From positions 60,840,501-60,904,500 of the forward strand of contig NC_072896.1 in the NCBI RefSeq assembly GCF_027943255.1: a stretch of DNA of 64,000 nucleotides, written 5' to 3'. Both the position numbers and the translations under genes were made by a program. The notes beneath the pieces were generated by a model. It searched no databases. It saw nothing but the letters and a program-made list of their open reading frames with translations, and was not told the origin of the DNA. This stretch comes from Anastrepha obliqua. Its lineage: Eukaryota > Arthropoda > Insecta > Diptera > Tephritidae. Below, one piece after another: positions 45,587-57,202 of the stretch (positions within the stretch are counted from its first letter, which is position 1; the number at the start of each line of letters is the position of its first letter).

Positions 45587-47848
45587 ATATGAATTCGTTA
45601 CCTCTGAACTTTTTATAAGTTTACTAAGATATAATTTATGGCGTCTTTTGTAAATTTACTTTAAATGCGAATAAATGTGTTTTGTTGAGTAACTGAAAGT
45701 GTTTTTTATTTAAAATACATCTAAATCAAATTTTTGTTAAAGTAAGCTAGTAATAAAATCTAAAATATTTTAAATGCAATTAACTCTGTGATAATTAAAA
45801 GACAGGTATGCTTGGTGTAATTTACTTTATTACTAACAAAGTACCATATGTGGACTGCAAAGCGTGATATAGACGGCTGAGAAAAGAGCTTGATTTAAGA
45901 TGTTTGATACAATACATCAAAAATTTAAATTTGGGGTCATAAAGGCCCCCACGCGATGGATAATGATAGTAAAAGTAATTTTTAAAATAAGTGTAGTTTT
46001 ATATCATGACATAGTGATTAATGCCTAATTAACTCCACTAGCCAACGACTGACTTTTCGGCCGGCACCACACAGGCAGGGTTGCCAAGCGTAAAACATGA
46101 ATGTGAAAATATTGGGAAATCAAGTTTGAAAGTTTATTGCTTTAATTGAACGCATGGTATTCTGGATTTTGGTATGACATAAAACTTTCGATGTTCGGGA
46201 ATATATCATTTCTCAAGGGCATTATTTTGTTAATCCCCTTTTTTCTTTCTTCATACGGAGCCTAAATCAATAGATAATACATTAATTGAAAGGCAGAAAT
46301 TAGCTCTATTTGATAATCATAATGCAATTTTTTGTTTAGTCAAAAAAACAAATTTGTACTATGACACTAATGTGAACGTCGGTTTGCATTGATTACTAGC
46401 ATGTGGTAGAAGCACAAATACACATTTGCTCCCAAACTCGTATTTATTATAAGTGTCACAGCGATTCTGGTTTCGAAGATCTAGTATAGACCACCAAGAA
46501 CAAATGAATTCCGTCCTGAGAAAAATCTCATAAAAAACCCTCTGCCGTTTGGAGGCGGCGGAAAAGTGTATTATATGTATATTTACATATATATTCTTTT
46601 TTTTAATTTACGTTGAATCGAAAGTTTGAAAACTTCATGATAAAGGTATAAATATTGGTGTTTTTATTGTAAACTACACATGGGAATATTTCTACTTAGG
46701 TATATTACCGTCGATAAGATAAATTGATTTATAACACTTAGAAGTAGAGTCTGGAATGATTTGTCTGGGCAAAAAAGATGTCAATGCGCTATCGAAATCA
46801 GCCAACAAGCGGACAATTTTTTGGAGCGTGTGAGACAACACGTATAAAGAAATATTGTTAAATGTAGCATTGCATACAAATTACGATTACTAACAAGAAA
46901 ATATCCTAATTAAGTTTTATTTTGTTGCGCAAGAGGCGGAAGGGTTTTGCTAATAGCAATACTAGATGGATCATAATATTTTTCCAGTCTAGAATTTGTA
47001 GCACTAAAAGAAAAAGTGCTCTTCAGTACCAAGAAAACAATTAAAAGAGACCATTGAAAATTAAAATATGGAAAAGTTAATAAAGAATAGAGAAATTTTA
47101 AATGCTTTACATTTTAAGCGTAACATTCCAATTATTGTCCTTTGGACCAGCAGTCGATATACCGTGAGCCAATACACTTTACAAACGTTGCTTTATTTAA
47201 ACCTTGCTGACGTTTTTATAAAGTGAAGTTTGTAATAAAGTATATTCATATAAACTAAAATATGTGGCTTATAGCGAATTCTACAACAAATTGTTCTTAT
47301 ATCTATATTACAATATCGTAAAGTATGGGAACTAATTACGAAAATATTTTTCATTTCATTGTCATTGTCATTGTCATGAAACTCACGAAACGACTCTTAA
47401 TAATAAATTGGTTAGTTCCAAATTTTCACAATGAAGCCAAAAGAAATTATTTCTGCTATCCATGTGGCTTCTCATAGACGTAATCTGTTTAAGGATTTGT
47501 GATAGGTAGGAATGATGGACTTAGAAGCATTTTCGTGTTTAAAAAACCCATCTTATTTTCTTAGTTGATCGAAATTTCGTTACATTTCTAAATAAAAAGC
47601 AAAATGTACTGATCAGATAACGACAATTTAATTGTGGTTTGAGGAAAATGCGATTTCATTTTGTGTTCCCAGCGGAAAATTAAAAGCACTCATAAATTGC
47701 ACGCATACATATTTATATTGTTATGTCTACTTGTATGATTCTATGCAATATAAGGGTGATGCATCTACGCATGTGTGTGTTATAAAAGGTTAGTTCGGTG
47801 AAAGAGGCCAATTGTTTTGCTTATATTCTGCTTCTATGTTATACTTAC
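45587..47848. other. Gap upstream of the element, downstream of the host exon
   Basis: About 2.3 kb of AT-rich sequence, expected to be intron of the minus-strand gene whose exon ends at 47849. Contains a small SINE scrap near 46508-46565 (AAAAACCCTCTGCCGTTTGG). No further exon recognised. Confidence 0.4.
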
Positions 47849-48420
47849 TTCTCCTTCAGGCAACTGCGAAAGTCCTGTTGTGAATCGGTTTCCTCCGACG
47901 ATTGCTGCGGATGTAGTAACAATGATTGTTGCTGCTGCAACAACTGTTGCTGAAACAACTCATGTTGCTGTTGTTGCAATTGCTGTTGCTGCTGACAAAA
48001 TGTCTGCAACTGTTGCTGTTGGGTTGGTGGTATGATTTGTTGCAATTGCATTTGTTGTTGGTTCTGCTGAGCTGGCAGTTGCTTCTGATATGGGTGTATG
48101 CTGTTGTGATTGATGTGGCACAATTTATTGCAGTTGCTATCCAGTCCATTGTAGTGATTGCCATTGAAACGCTGTAGATACTGCTGCTGCTGCTGTGGTT
48201 GTTCCCTTGCCGTTGACAGGTGTGATTGCTGCAATTGGTTGACTGTCGTCGCCGATAGTTGTTGCTGATGCTGCTGTTCTAGTTGCTGTTCCGCAATGTG
48301 TGTCGCTGAGGACTGGTTGGTGTTATTTTGTTGCTGTTGAAGCTGTACCTGCTGGGACGGACTATTTTTGCCAGAACCTGGTGATATTTTACCAGCTAAA
48401 GCATCGAGCGAACTTAACAT
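47849..48420 (-). CDS. First coding exon of a glutamine-rich host protein
   Basis: ATG at 48420, in the context AACATAATG, opens a 190-codon frame that begins MLSSLDALAGKISPGSGKNS and is then dominated by glutamine runs separated by Asn, Ser, His and Leu. It ends at a strong splice donor, GAA then GTAAGTAT (intron from 47848), in phase 2. Such long Gln-rich N-terminal regions are typical of fly transcription factors and RNA regulators. The non-repetitive start and the donor argue for a real exon; I cannot name the gene. CAG/CAA interruptions keep the repeats mixed at DNA level. Downstream exons are not identified in the window, so they lie below 47.8 kb beyond what I can recognise or outside. 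The opposite-strand Leu/Val-rich frames are shadows. Confidence 0.6.
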
Positions 48421-49519
48421 TATGTTAACGCTTTGCTTAGGCGCTCAATTTTTGTGTTTGCGTCTGTCGTGTTGGCGAGCGACGGACAGTAAATCTTTCC
48501 AATGATCAATGAATATATTGTTTTCTTATTTTAGTCCTCCCTTCAAGCTCATACACCAACCAAACGCAAGCGCTCATGAAATCAATAACGCTGCAATTAT
48601 TCAAAACAATGTCAATTATATTATTTTCCTTTCCACGAATTCTCTTTTGAATTTCTACGTATTCTTTGCTCACTTAAGGGTTGGGTGCACCGATTTTTTC
48701 CCTTTTACCGATTTTTACTTTTAGTTTCCGTTATATTCTTCAGTTTCCTTTTCTAATTTTCGCTTAAGTTGATATTTGTACAGTTTTTAGAAATTTGCTC
48801 GTATTTGCTTTTGCCTGAAGGAAAAGTATATAAATTTTGAAATTTTGGTATTAGTATCAGACACATTTAAAATGTAGTTAAAACGGAAATGAGAATGAAT
48901 GGAAAACTAGCATTGTGAAGTTTTCAAGACCCCCTGTGTAAGCAAGGCTTCAATTCCTAAAAATAATCGTTTGCCTTTGATGAAAACTGTTTTTAAAGTG
49001 GTATTTTTAGAAAACACAAGAAAGTGAAAGAGTAAAATAAATAAAATGATTTTTTGGTTCTATCTAAGGAAGCAATTATTGAACATATTTATTGGCATGT
49101 AAAGCTGCAAATAGTAAATGAAATGATTAAATTTCATTAGTTATTTAAATACATTTTTTTATTGCTATGGACCGAAACAGTCTACGCGTGACTGCAAGTC
49201 AACCAGTTAAATCACATAGTTTTTATCCGCACATATTTTTAGCAAGCATCGCGGAACATTTTTTTTAAATAAGAAGTTGCTGAAAATTGCAATTGAAATT
49301 GATTTATTATATAGAAATCACCATCGTGAATTTTAAGAGTTTCTAAGTTGGGTCACAGATAATAAATGCCAATTAATTTTTATACGGTCAGACGATTTTT
49401 ATATGACCAATTTTCTTATGTAATCATTCAGCATCCATTAAAACTGTGTATACCGCAGGGATGTGTAATTGATTCCTTTATCCTTCGTTAATTATTTTTG
49501 ATAAATAAAACAAGTTTTT

Positions 49520-49562
<43 letters not shown>

Positions 49563-49790
49563 TATATCTAAGGAATACAATTATATTCTTATTAGCTATG
49601 CGATTATAAGTAGGGTCTATGAGTTTGTATATGACTTGGGAGTAAATTTTTCAATGCCGCTCCAGTAAATGACAAGTCGACATCTTTGATATTATTGAGT
49701 TGCATTCATAGCATAATTGAATTTGTTGCAATGAGTGCATTCATAGCATAATTGAATTTGTTCAGTTGCACATGAAACATGTCAAAAGTA
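48421..49790. other. Upstream region of the host exon
   Basis: The first 80 bases above the ATG, less AT-rich and with CAACACGACAGACGC-type sequence, are likely 5' untranslated. No TATA or initiator element could be assigned. Beyond that, AT-rich DNA and a microsatellite. Confidence 0.4.
49518..49562. repeat. (TTTA)n microsatellite
   Basis: About eleven uninterrupted TTTA units. Just downstream, GCATTCATAGCATAATTGAA is duplicated in tandem near 49702-49760. Confidence 0.9.
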
Positions 49791-49808
49791 TATTGAAAAG
49801 TAATCTTC

Positions 49809-50860
49809 TTAAGATATCAGTGCAATCAATTTCACTGTTAGCACATTTAGTACAAAGGAGCAAGACAAGAATATTCTTCTACTGTGTAGTGATGTTAAAT
49901 TCAAAAGCTGACATCGAGAATCGTATGAAGGCAAAGAAGGATCTGAAAAGTTCAGCGGTCGTAACGTAAATTTTATAAAAACTTTTTGTATGCGCTCAAT
50001 CTTTTTACTTAAGTCGCTCAGAAAGGCCGCCAAATAAAAGCGGCATATCCATGCTGTGTACAACTTCTTGATGGTGTCCATAAGAATCTGAGAAATGTAT
50101 ACAATTACGCCGGGCAACGGCTAACATAGCGTAAGCATTCGGAATTTAATAATCTATATGGTTACTGAATGTGAGTTTAGAGTCGAAAAATATTCCTAGA
50201 TCTTTAATTTGGACCCCAGTTTTCAGTTTAGACCCTGAAATATCATATGTATAATCTATCATCTTTGATTTTCTTGAGAAAACTACTTGAAAGCAATTGT
50301 TTCAGTTCAAATATAAAGATTTTTTTCGCACCAGGCATAAGCTCTATCTATGCAATGTAACTGAATCTTCAACATTCGATGTGGTGGAGTAAATTTTAAG
50401 ATCATCAGCGTAAGGGAGAAATTCCGAAAAGTGAAGGCATGAAGTTATATCATTAATAAAAATTATACTAGCAGCCGATACCTGGAAAGGACTATACCTG
50501 TGTTTTCAGTGCAACTGAGCAGGTCTTACTAGATAAATATGATACTGTCAAAGTTAGGAAGGTGGAATGGAGTCCGAAATACGTTAATTTACTTGCCAAA
50601 TTGTATGAGAGATCCTATCAAAAACTTTCGAAAAGGCAGTGTAGATGGTATCTACTTGATAAGCAGTCTTAAAGCTATCGATACGGTCTTTAGAAAAACT
50701 TGCAACGTTTGAAAGCGTAGACCCTCCACTAATAAAGCTATGTTCATTCGGGCTTATGAGGCCATATACAGAACAAACCAGCTTTGCCTTAACAACAGTC
50801 TTAAATAATTTCGATATTGTTGTAAATTTCATAAAAGATCTATAGTTTGTGGCGTCATTA
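49809..50860 (-). pseudogene. LINE reverse transcriptase fragment, minus strand
   Basis: From 50832 downward: ISPNEHSFISGGSTLSNVAS and QVDTIYTAFSKVFDRISHTI (RT fingers and palm A, with the aspartate replaced in TAFSKVFDR relative to TDFSKAFD). Then LPYADDLKIYS near 50420-50388, the palm C motif YADD. Then IKDLGIFFDSKLTFSNHID near 50170-50220, and RIQKVFIKFTLRPLNF with SLPSYDSRCQLLNLTSLHSR near 49890-49990. The order is that of Jockey/CR1-group LINEs. Frame changes and stops show it is dead; a piece between palm A and palm C is missing. Confidence 0.7.
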
Positions 50861-51118
50861 TGATTACTTTATATTTCCAATAAAAATCTTTATTACCAAA
50901 AAGATGTGAAAGCGCGATGAAATCCGTTATGAATACCGTTTGGCTAATAGTATTTCAACAAAAATATTTCCATCAGGTATAGAACTATGTATTACGTATT
51001 ACTTCAAAACCAATCGGATGTGGGGATATCACATGCATACACACATGTGTAGCTTTACTAATATGAATTTGATTTCATAAAGATTTTTTTTTTGATTATG
51101 AAACGAAACTCTGATATA

Positions 51119-52323
51119 TTGGGTAGTCGAAAAAGTCTTTTCGTATTTTGTCAATAGATGTCGTTGGAGTCATCTATCTTCAGTGCTACCAATCACATTG
51201 TGTCATATCATATGGTGTTAGAAAGGTGACATTTGAAGCTTCATTAAACCGAAAAAAAAATTAAATTCGAAGAAGTTGAAAAAAAGTTATAGCTGTTCAA
51301 AAATGAGTGAAAATAATGAGGAAATTCGCTATATTTTGAAATTTTTGTATAAAAAAAGAAAGAATGCCACCAATGAAATTTGTGAAGTTTACGGAGACGA
51401 TGCTGTATCAGTTCGTGTAGCACAACAATGGTTCGCTCGCTTCCGTTCTGGAAATTTCGATGTGAAAGATGCACCTCGCTCCGGTCGACCTATCGTTGAA
51501 AAAGTCGATGAAATTATGGAAAAGATAGATCAGGACCGTCACATAAGCTGCCATGACATCGCCAAGGCACTAAACATTCATCATTGAAAAAAGGCTGGTT
51601 ACAAAAAGAAGCTCGATGTTTTAGTACAACATGAATTGTCTGTGAAAAATTTAATGGACGGAATTAACATCTGCGATTCTTTGCTGAAACGAAATGAAAT
51701 CGAACCATTTCTGAAGCGAATGGTAACAGGAGACGAAAAGTGGATCAAATACAACAATAATGTGCGAAAAAGATCATGGTGCAAGGGTGGTGAAGCTCAA
51801 CAAATGGTCGCAAAGCCAGGATTGACGCCTCGAAAGGTTATGCTGTGTGTTTGGTGGGATTGGAAAGGAATCATCCACTATGAGCTGCTCCAGCCTGCTC
51901 GAACGATTGATTCTACACTTTACTGTCAACAACTGATGAGATTGAATCAAGCAATCGAAAAAAAACGGCCAGAACTTTGATGACTCGGCAAAAACTAGGA
52001 GAGCTTGGCTGGGAAGTTTTGATGCATCCACCATATAGCCCTGACCTTGCACCATCGGACTACCATTTGTTTCGTTCAATGCAGAACTCCCTTAATGGAG
52101 TAAAGTTGGCTTCAAGAGAAGCGTGTGAAAATTACTTGTCGCAGTTTTTCGCCGAGAAACCACAAAAGTTTTACACGGATGAAATAATGTCTCTAGAAGA
52201 AAAATGGCAAAAAGTGGTCGACCAAAATGGTATATATTTGGTTTAATAAAGTTCATTATAAATATAAAAAAAAATGAGTTGAAGTTTGATTAGAAATACG
52301 AAAAGACTTTTTCGACTACCCAA
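51119..52323 (+). mobile_element. Mellifera-subfamily mariner, 1.2 kb, deleted
   Basis: Terminal inverted repeats TTGGGTAGTCGAAAAAGTCT extending to 30 identical bases at each end, with TA on both sides (51117-51118 and 52324-52325). About 80 bp shorter than full mariners because of two deletions in the transposase. Identical repeats suggest a fairly recent insertion. Confidence 0.85.
51303..52246 (+). pseudogene. Mariner transposase (mellifera subfamily), inactive
   Basis: N-terminal domain MSENNEEIRYILKFLYKKRK, then RVAQQWFARFRSGNFDVKDA and PRSGRP, the mariner helix-turn-helix region. HISCHDIAKALNIHH ends at a TGA (51585); the second HTH tail is deleted and the frame resumes KKAGYKKKLD in register. 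VTGDEKWIKYNNN carries the first catalytic aspartate. After AIEKKRPEL a deletion removes the HQDNARPH segment with the second aspartate, and reading shifts to VTRQKLGELGWEVL, then HPPYSPDLAPSDYHLF, with the third. The end is KVVDQNGIYLV. DD34D enzymes cut at TA sites; without the second aspartate this one cannot. Confidence 0.85.
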
Positions 52324-52949
52324 TAGAAGATAAAGAAATTGTATTTAATACATTCGCATTAGTATAAATTTTACATTTTAAGTTTAGATACAGAAAGGAG
52401 AGTTATACTGTTTCACTATGGAGTGTGTGAAGAGGAAGTTTTTTTTATAGATCTCGTATCCGATTTTTCACACATATTCATGAATGACCACATTTTTAAC
52501 AAACTGAAATATATTTGCGTAAATATTACACATCGTGTGTTCTTAAGTGCACCATCACGTTTAATAATTTGCTTAATAATTTTAGTCAATTACATTACGC
52601 TTCGACTGCCAAATTTTACACGTGTGGTCTGGAGAATTAACATTTTCTATATTTCTATTTTCATAAAATTAAAAAAAAATTTCAATAAGAACATAAATAA
52701 CTAAACAAAACACAAAATAGTTAGTTATTGGATAGGTGTAGTACACATGTTTAACTTGGGTATAGAATTCGATATCGCTCATATACTCACCATGAGTACT
52801 ATGTTTGCAGCGATCTATTCTTTAGAGCCAACGAAGGCGACCGAAGTGTGCTGCGCTCCCACATCCATCTGTTCATCGTTACCGGAACGACCCGGATTTA
52901 TATCCTCAGAAATTAGAGAAAACCTATTGCCGTAGACGAATAATTCGTC

Positions 52950-53240
52950 AACTAGATTATGCGGCCTCCCACATATGGGCGCACACAAGAGAGTTTTTGA
53001 GCATTCAAAAGATCGTATTACTGGATAATCCGCCTTACAGCCCTGATTTGGCACCAAATGATTTCTTTTTCCTAACATCAAAAATAAAATGCGAGGTCAA
53101 TGGTTTTTAGCGCCGTTGAAGCCTTTAAATAGCTCGTTTTGGAGTTATCCACTGCTGAGTGGCGAAAGTGCTTAGAAAATTGGTGTAAGTGAATGCAGAA
53201 GTGTGACTTCCGAAAGAATATTTTGAAAAGCAATAAACCC
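52950..53240 (+). pseudogene. Mariner-type transposase C-terminal fragment
   Basis: Near 53005-53080 one frame reads LLDNPPYSPDLAPNDFFFL, the last catalytic block of a mariner transposase, followed in shifted frames by EAFK, ELSTAEWRKCLENWC and a YFEKQ-like end near 53235. The Y...SPDLAP motif is directly joined to LLDN, implying a deletion of the stretch between second and third aspartates. No terminal repeats. Confidence 0.55.
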
Positions 53241-53387
53241 ATTTTCTTTACTATTTTACTCTGTTCTCATTATAAGGCGCAAAGTATAAAATACAGCCCT
53301 CGTACGCTTCGCATCTTCTGTGCATTAGTGGGCGCGTACGTGTATATAACAATCGCACCGCAATTGTAGCGAGTGGATGTTGAAGTA

Positions 53388-54324
53388 CGAGGGGTGTTCA
53401 AAAAGTATCGCGAATTTTGTGTTTTTTCAAAAATTTTTATTTATTCAATAATATCTATTTTGTCCCCTTCAAAGTAATCCCCATGAGGTATTATCCAATC
53501 TTCGAAACACTTCAAAAAATCATTTTTTTTTTTTATCTTGTTCAGCTCCTCCTTTGATGCCGTCTTTATCTCTTCAATCGTAGCCTAGCGTCGTCCTTTC
53601 ATGGGACCTCTTCAGTTTCGGGAACAAGAAAAAGTCACTGGGGACCAGATCTGCGGAATACGGTGGCTGTGGCATCATTAGTGTGTCGTTTTTGGCCAAA
53701 ACTCGCGCACAAGTAAAGATGTGTGAGCAGGGACGTTAACGATGGTGCGACCGAACTTGGCGCGCTTTTTTCGGTCTTGGTTCGTGCGGCAGCTTCCATT
53801 GAGATGATTGAGCTTTGGCTACCACGTCATAACCAAAAAACCACTATTCGTCACCAGTTATGACCCTCTGGAGCAAATTTGGGTCGTCGCGGACAGAGTC
53901 CAACATCTCATAAGCAATGTTCAAGCGATGCTGCTTTTGGTCAAAATTGAGCAGTTTTGGTACGAATTTTGCGGCGACTCGTCTCATGCCAAATCATTGA
54001 AAAAATCGAATGACACGAGCCAACCGATATGTCTAGATCCTCAGCAATTTCTCTAACGGTGATTCGATACTTCATTTCGTTTTTCACACAAAATTTGATA
54101 CAGGTTCTTTGATCCATCTTTTTGAATAGGTAAAAACCGAAGACGAGCTGAAAGACGTGCAAGCAAAGCAGCTGTCAACAATTATCTGAACATTCAAAAT
54201 GGCCGAACTCGCCGGCATGAGTAAAAGACATGAGTACCAACATGTCGTCAACAAAAAAATTAAAATTCGAATATACGTAACCTGCGAAAATTCAAAATTC
54301 GCGATACTTTTTGAACACTCCTCG
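53388..54324 (-). mobile_element. Mariner copy, minus strand, 0.94 kb, decayed
   Basis: Ends CGAGGGGTGTTCAAAAAGTA (53388) and its inverse at 54324 match over about 32 bases with one difference. TA precedes the left end; the right side reads AATA, so the duplication is imperfect. Minus-strand coding starts MDQRTCIKFCVKNE near 54117 and jumps to RITVREIAEDLDISVGSCHS, the second helix-turn-helix, because of a deletion. Later pieces: VPAHTSLLVREFWPKT, then RGPMKGRR and GDYFEGDKI near 53460. Many stops; the first two catalytic aspartates are lost or mutated. Confidence 0.75.
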
Positions 54325-54874
54325 AATACTCGTATATATTTAAGCACAGTTTGAGTCGACAATTTGCTTAACTCAGTAAACTTCCAAATTGTTGTGAACT
54401 CACAATAGGGCACATGGTTTTCGTTCGTTTATACAAACAATCCAACTCTCGATTCACAATACTAGTTTACTAAAAAGAAGTTATAAAAATATAATTCACA
54501 TGTGAGCCCTGAAAGGCTTGTGTCCATATGATCATCCTTATGTTAGATATATAATTTTTTCCCCCACAAGTAGACGAACTGGCTGTCTTGCGCTAGCTTT
54601 CAATTTCTTAGTTGCATCGTTGTCTAAAGGGAAATTCGAAAAGCATGTGCACAGGTGCTGGTATGCAGTGAGCTTAAAAGAGGAGCAAAAACCGAAAAAA
54701 GAACTTAAAATATATATTTACCCATACAGTTTGTCAAGAAAATGTTTTGTTATACCAAATTATACAAGCCATTTGCACCTCTTTAACTAAAACTATCGGC
54801 TATTATTGAATTGGGAGACCTTTTCAAAATTATTTCATTAACTTACATAGCTTCCAGTAATTCGTAATAGTCTA

Positions 54875-55328
54875 AGAGCTGGGTACATGAAAGTGCCCTC
54901 ATCAGGTACATGGCTAATTTATATTGAAAATAATAGTATTAGTGTAGACGAATATAAAAATGAATGTCTGCCATTGCAAAACTGGGGCGCAAAGGGGGGA
55001 TACGCAGTGAAAGGGGTGAATTTTGGGTGGAAAAAAATTCATAAGGTACAGGTATTCTATGTACGGGAAAAGTTTGGTTATATATTTGAGAAAGTGTAAA
55101 AAAAATTGGCAGACATTTTGCGAGGGGCTAACTCGCCGGCAGACGGCGCTGAAGATTGCAAAAATTAATTAAAAAAAAGTCATAAGGTACATGAATTCCA
55201 ATTATTGTATTTTAAAGTTTAAACATTCCAAAAGCCATTTACAAAATGGCAGACAAAAAAGTGAGGGCTAAGGCCACGGCAGACGACGTTAAAAAGTGCG
55301 CTACACGTCAACATTTTTAGTCACATTC
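54875..55328 (+). repeat. Left long inverted repeat
   Basis: Partner of 57203-57657. Contains the tail of the nuclease gene: its stop codon (55317-55319) falls inside the inner edge. Also holds repeated CGGCAGACG and GGCAGACA motifs spaced at 55110-55290. The 70-codon frame inside it is mirrored in the other arm and is not a gene. Confidence 0.8.
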
Positions 55329-56824
55329 GCAATCGGAATCTGATTCGGACGTGATATCTCCTTCGCTATCGCTATATTCATCTTCATTTGATTCGCTTTC
55401 GGCACAAAGCAAAATGATTTTTAGACATTTAATAGAATGGAATAGTTATATGTTCTGTGGATAAATATATTACCTTCGTTTGTTCCAGGATCAATAATAT
55501 CTTGTATTGTACTAGGCAGCTGTGGTCCGTCAAACCATTTAAATGTATACTTTCCCTCTACTAATATCCATCCGCAAGTTTCTGGTCGTAAATATGATAG
55601 AATTTTCTTATGAGCATTTTTCCATATTGTAGCAATACATTTGGTCCTCAATAAATGCTGCGTTAATTCAGCCTGGATAGGAGGCAAAGTGGATGAGTCA
55701 AAATTCTGCAATTTTTTTTTCTGGAAAGGTTCCTCCAAATCGTTGACCTTATAGGTTTTTAAAAATAAGGTGAATCGTGCATCATTTACGGAGCTCAACA
55801 GCGGAAAGTTGTTTAAATCACAGATAAACTTTTCAAGAATCGGGAAAACAGCGGTTTCATCACAGTCTTCATGTCCAATTTGACCGAATGCTTTTTGTAA
55901 GTCTTCATTTTTCTTTAAAATCTGTAAAGGACGTTGCTTTCCCTTGCGAAATAATGCGGGATTAAAATCGCAGCCAGTCAAAGCATGAAATCCTGGCAGA
56001 GATTGACACATTATCTCGCCTAACTTTTCATGCAACGTCGATACGTCAATTATTCGTTGCTTATTCCAAACCTCTGTTTGAATATAAACTTTGCTATTGT
56101 GTTGTACGTGAATCATATTAGCCAACATAATAATTAAAATATCCGTATCTGAGCATTTTATTAGAATGTTCGCTGTTGACTCGATATTGCACGCATGATA
56201 TACTATTTTTGAATCCGCCTCTTCATGCAAATCGAAAGTAAACTTATCACTTTTTGAAAATAATATGCTTTCATTCACAGCTTCATATTGATAACAGTTA
56301 TCAAAATTGAGTAGCACTTTTTTATTTTGAAAGAATGGAATTAATTCTTGATTTTGCCAGTTGACGATTAAAAATTTCACGAGTGCCTCTTTGAAAAAGC
56401 TATTTCGGAGTTCTTTATTAAAGTCTGATGGTCTTGATTGTTCAGGTCCAGAAATCACGTACATACGATTACCAGAGCAACCGCTTCGCTGACATCTTTC
56501 GTAATCTTTGATAGATGGTGACCAATATCTATCAAAAATTACATGAATTTCACGGGCTGCATTGTTAGTCACCATTTGAAGTATTGTTTTGGAGATACTT
56601 CCGAATGTTTTTGGTAAATCCTTGATACAATGTATGAGAAAGAATCCGTCTATTAAACAAATGTCAGTGTAGCTTGGGGCTGTACTTTGAACATCTTTTT
56701 CCAACGACTTCAACAAAACAGATTTATCTGTTTTATAAATCGATCCATCTAAGTGACACATACACATTGGAACGGGTGTTAGAGGATAAGTCAATATTTT
56801 TTCAACATTAGCATTGTCATTCAT
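55317..56824 (-). CDS. FEN1/XPG (PIN-fold) nuclease-like protein of the long-TIR element
   Basis: Main exon 56824-55474, uninterrupted for 451 codons to a GAA-G / GTAATATA donor. A 92-bp intron (55473-55382) joins it in frame to a 65-base exon coding an acidic tail (DEYSDSEGDITSESD...). If unspliced it stops after 467 codons. Residues that fit flap-nuclease metal ligands: LIDGFFLIH (D60), VIFDRYW (D98), LHEEADSKI (E201, E202, D204), CSDTDIL (D226, D228) and HALTGCDF (D286). FEN1 has the same series (N-terminal Asp, VFDG, EAEA, DxD, GCDY) with similar spacing in the second half. Family members are common, uncharacterised, in arthropod genomes. TTTACAG just upstream (near 56847) could be an acceptor, so a 5' exon may be missing. 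Nuclease activity is inference. Confidence 0.7.
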
Positions 56825-56979
56825 TGAAATAGAGGTTGTCTGTAAAGTCGGTTTACTGACGATAGTTTAACGTGACAACGTCATAAGAAAATACTGATGT
56901 AAGGGTTGCAATTTTCAAAACAAAATTTAAATTTTATTTGTTTGATAGATATTTTGTATGGATATAGAGGAGGAGGTAA

Positions 56980-57177
56980 ATGGAATGGGAATGGAATAGG
57001 TCAAGTTACATTTACACAAACGTAAAAAATTACGAAACTTTTATCAAATTCATGAAAGATATCTTCAATTTCGATTGTGCATCAGACGTTAATAAGTCAA
57101 CAACACTAAGGGGCACCATCATCGATTTGCCTTTTTCAAGACACTTTACACTCGAAACACTCCATAAATATCGATAA
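56980..57177 (+). CDS. Small divergent gene of the long-TIR element, probably truncated
   Basis: A 65-codon frame starting MEWEWNRSSYIYTNVKNYET and continuing KDIFNFDCASDVNKSTTLRG with DLPFSRHFTLETL. It matches the first 58 residues of the 94-codon frame at 1858-1574 at about nine residues in ten; the similarity stops at LETL, 25-40 bp before the right inverted repeat begins. So either this copy lost the gene's 3' end or the other copy gained an unrelated tail. Divergent arrangement with the nuclease gene suggests a shared promoter in 56825-56979. Conservation of the frame between copies suggests coding, but no domain is recognised. Confidence 0.45.
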   Translation: MEWEWNRSSYIYTNVKNYETFIKFMKDIFNFDCASDVNKSTTLRGTIIDLPFSRHFTLETLHKYR

Positions 57178-57202
57178 TAATTCTTCTGCACTTAAATATC
57201 AA

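Noticed and set aside
47926..48177. Leu/Val-rich frames on the plus strand opposite the Gln-rich exon
   Set aside because: They are the reverse reading of CAG/CAA repeats; the minus-strand frame has the start, the non-repetitive N-terminus and the donor.
54887..55099. 70-codon frame, repeated on the other strand at 57432-57638
   Set aside because: The two frames are mirror images because they lie in the inverted arms; no start context, motif or spread beyond the arms supports a gene.
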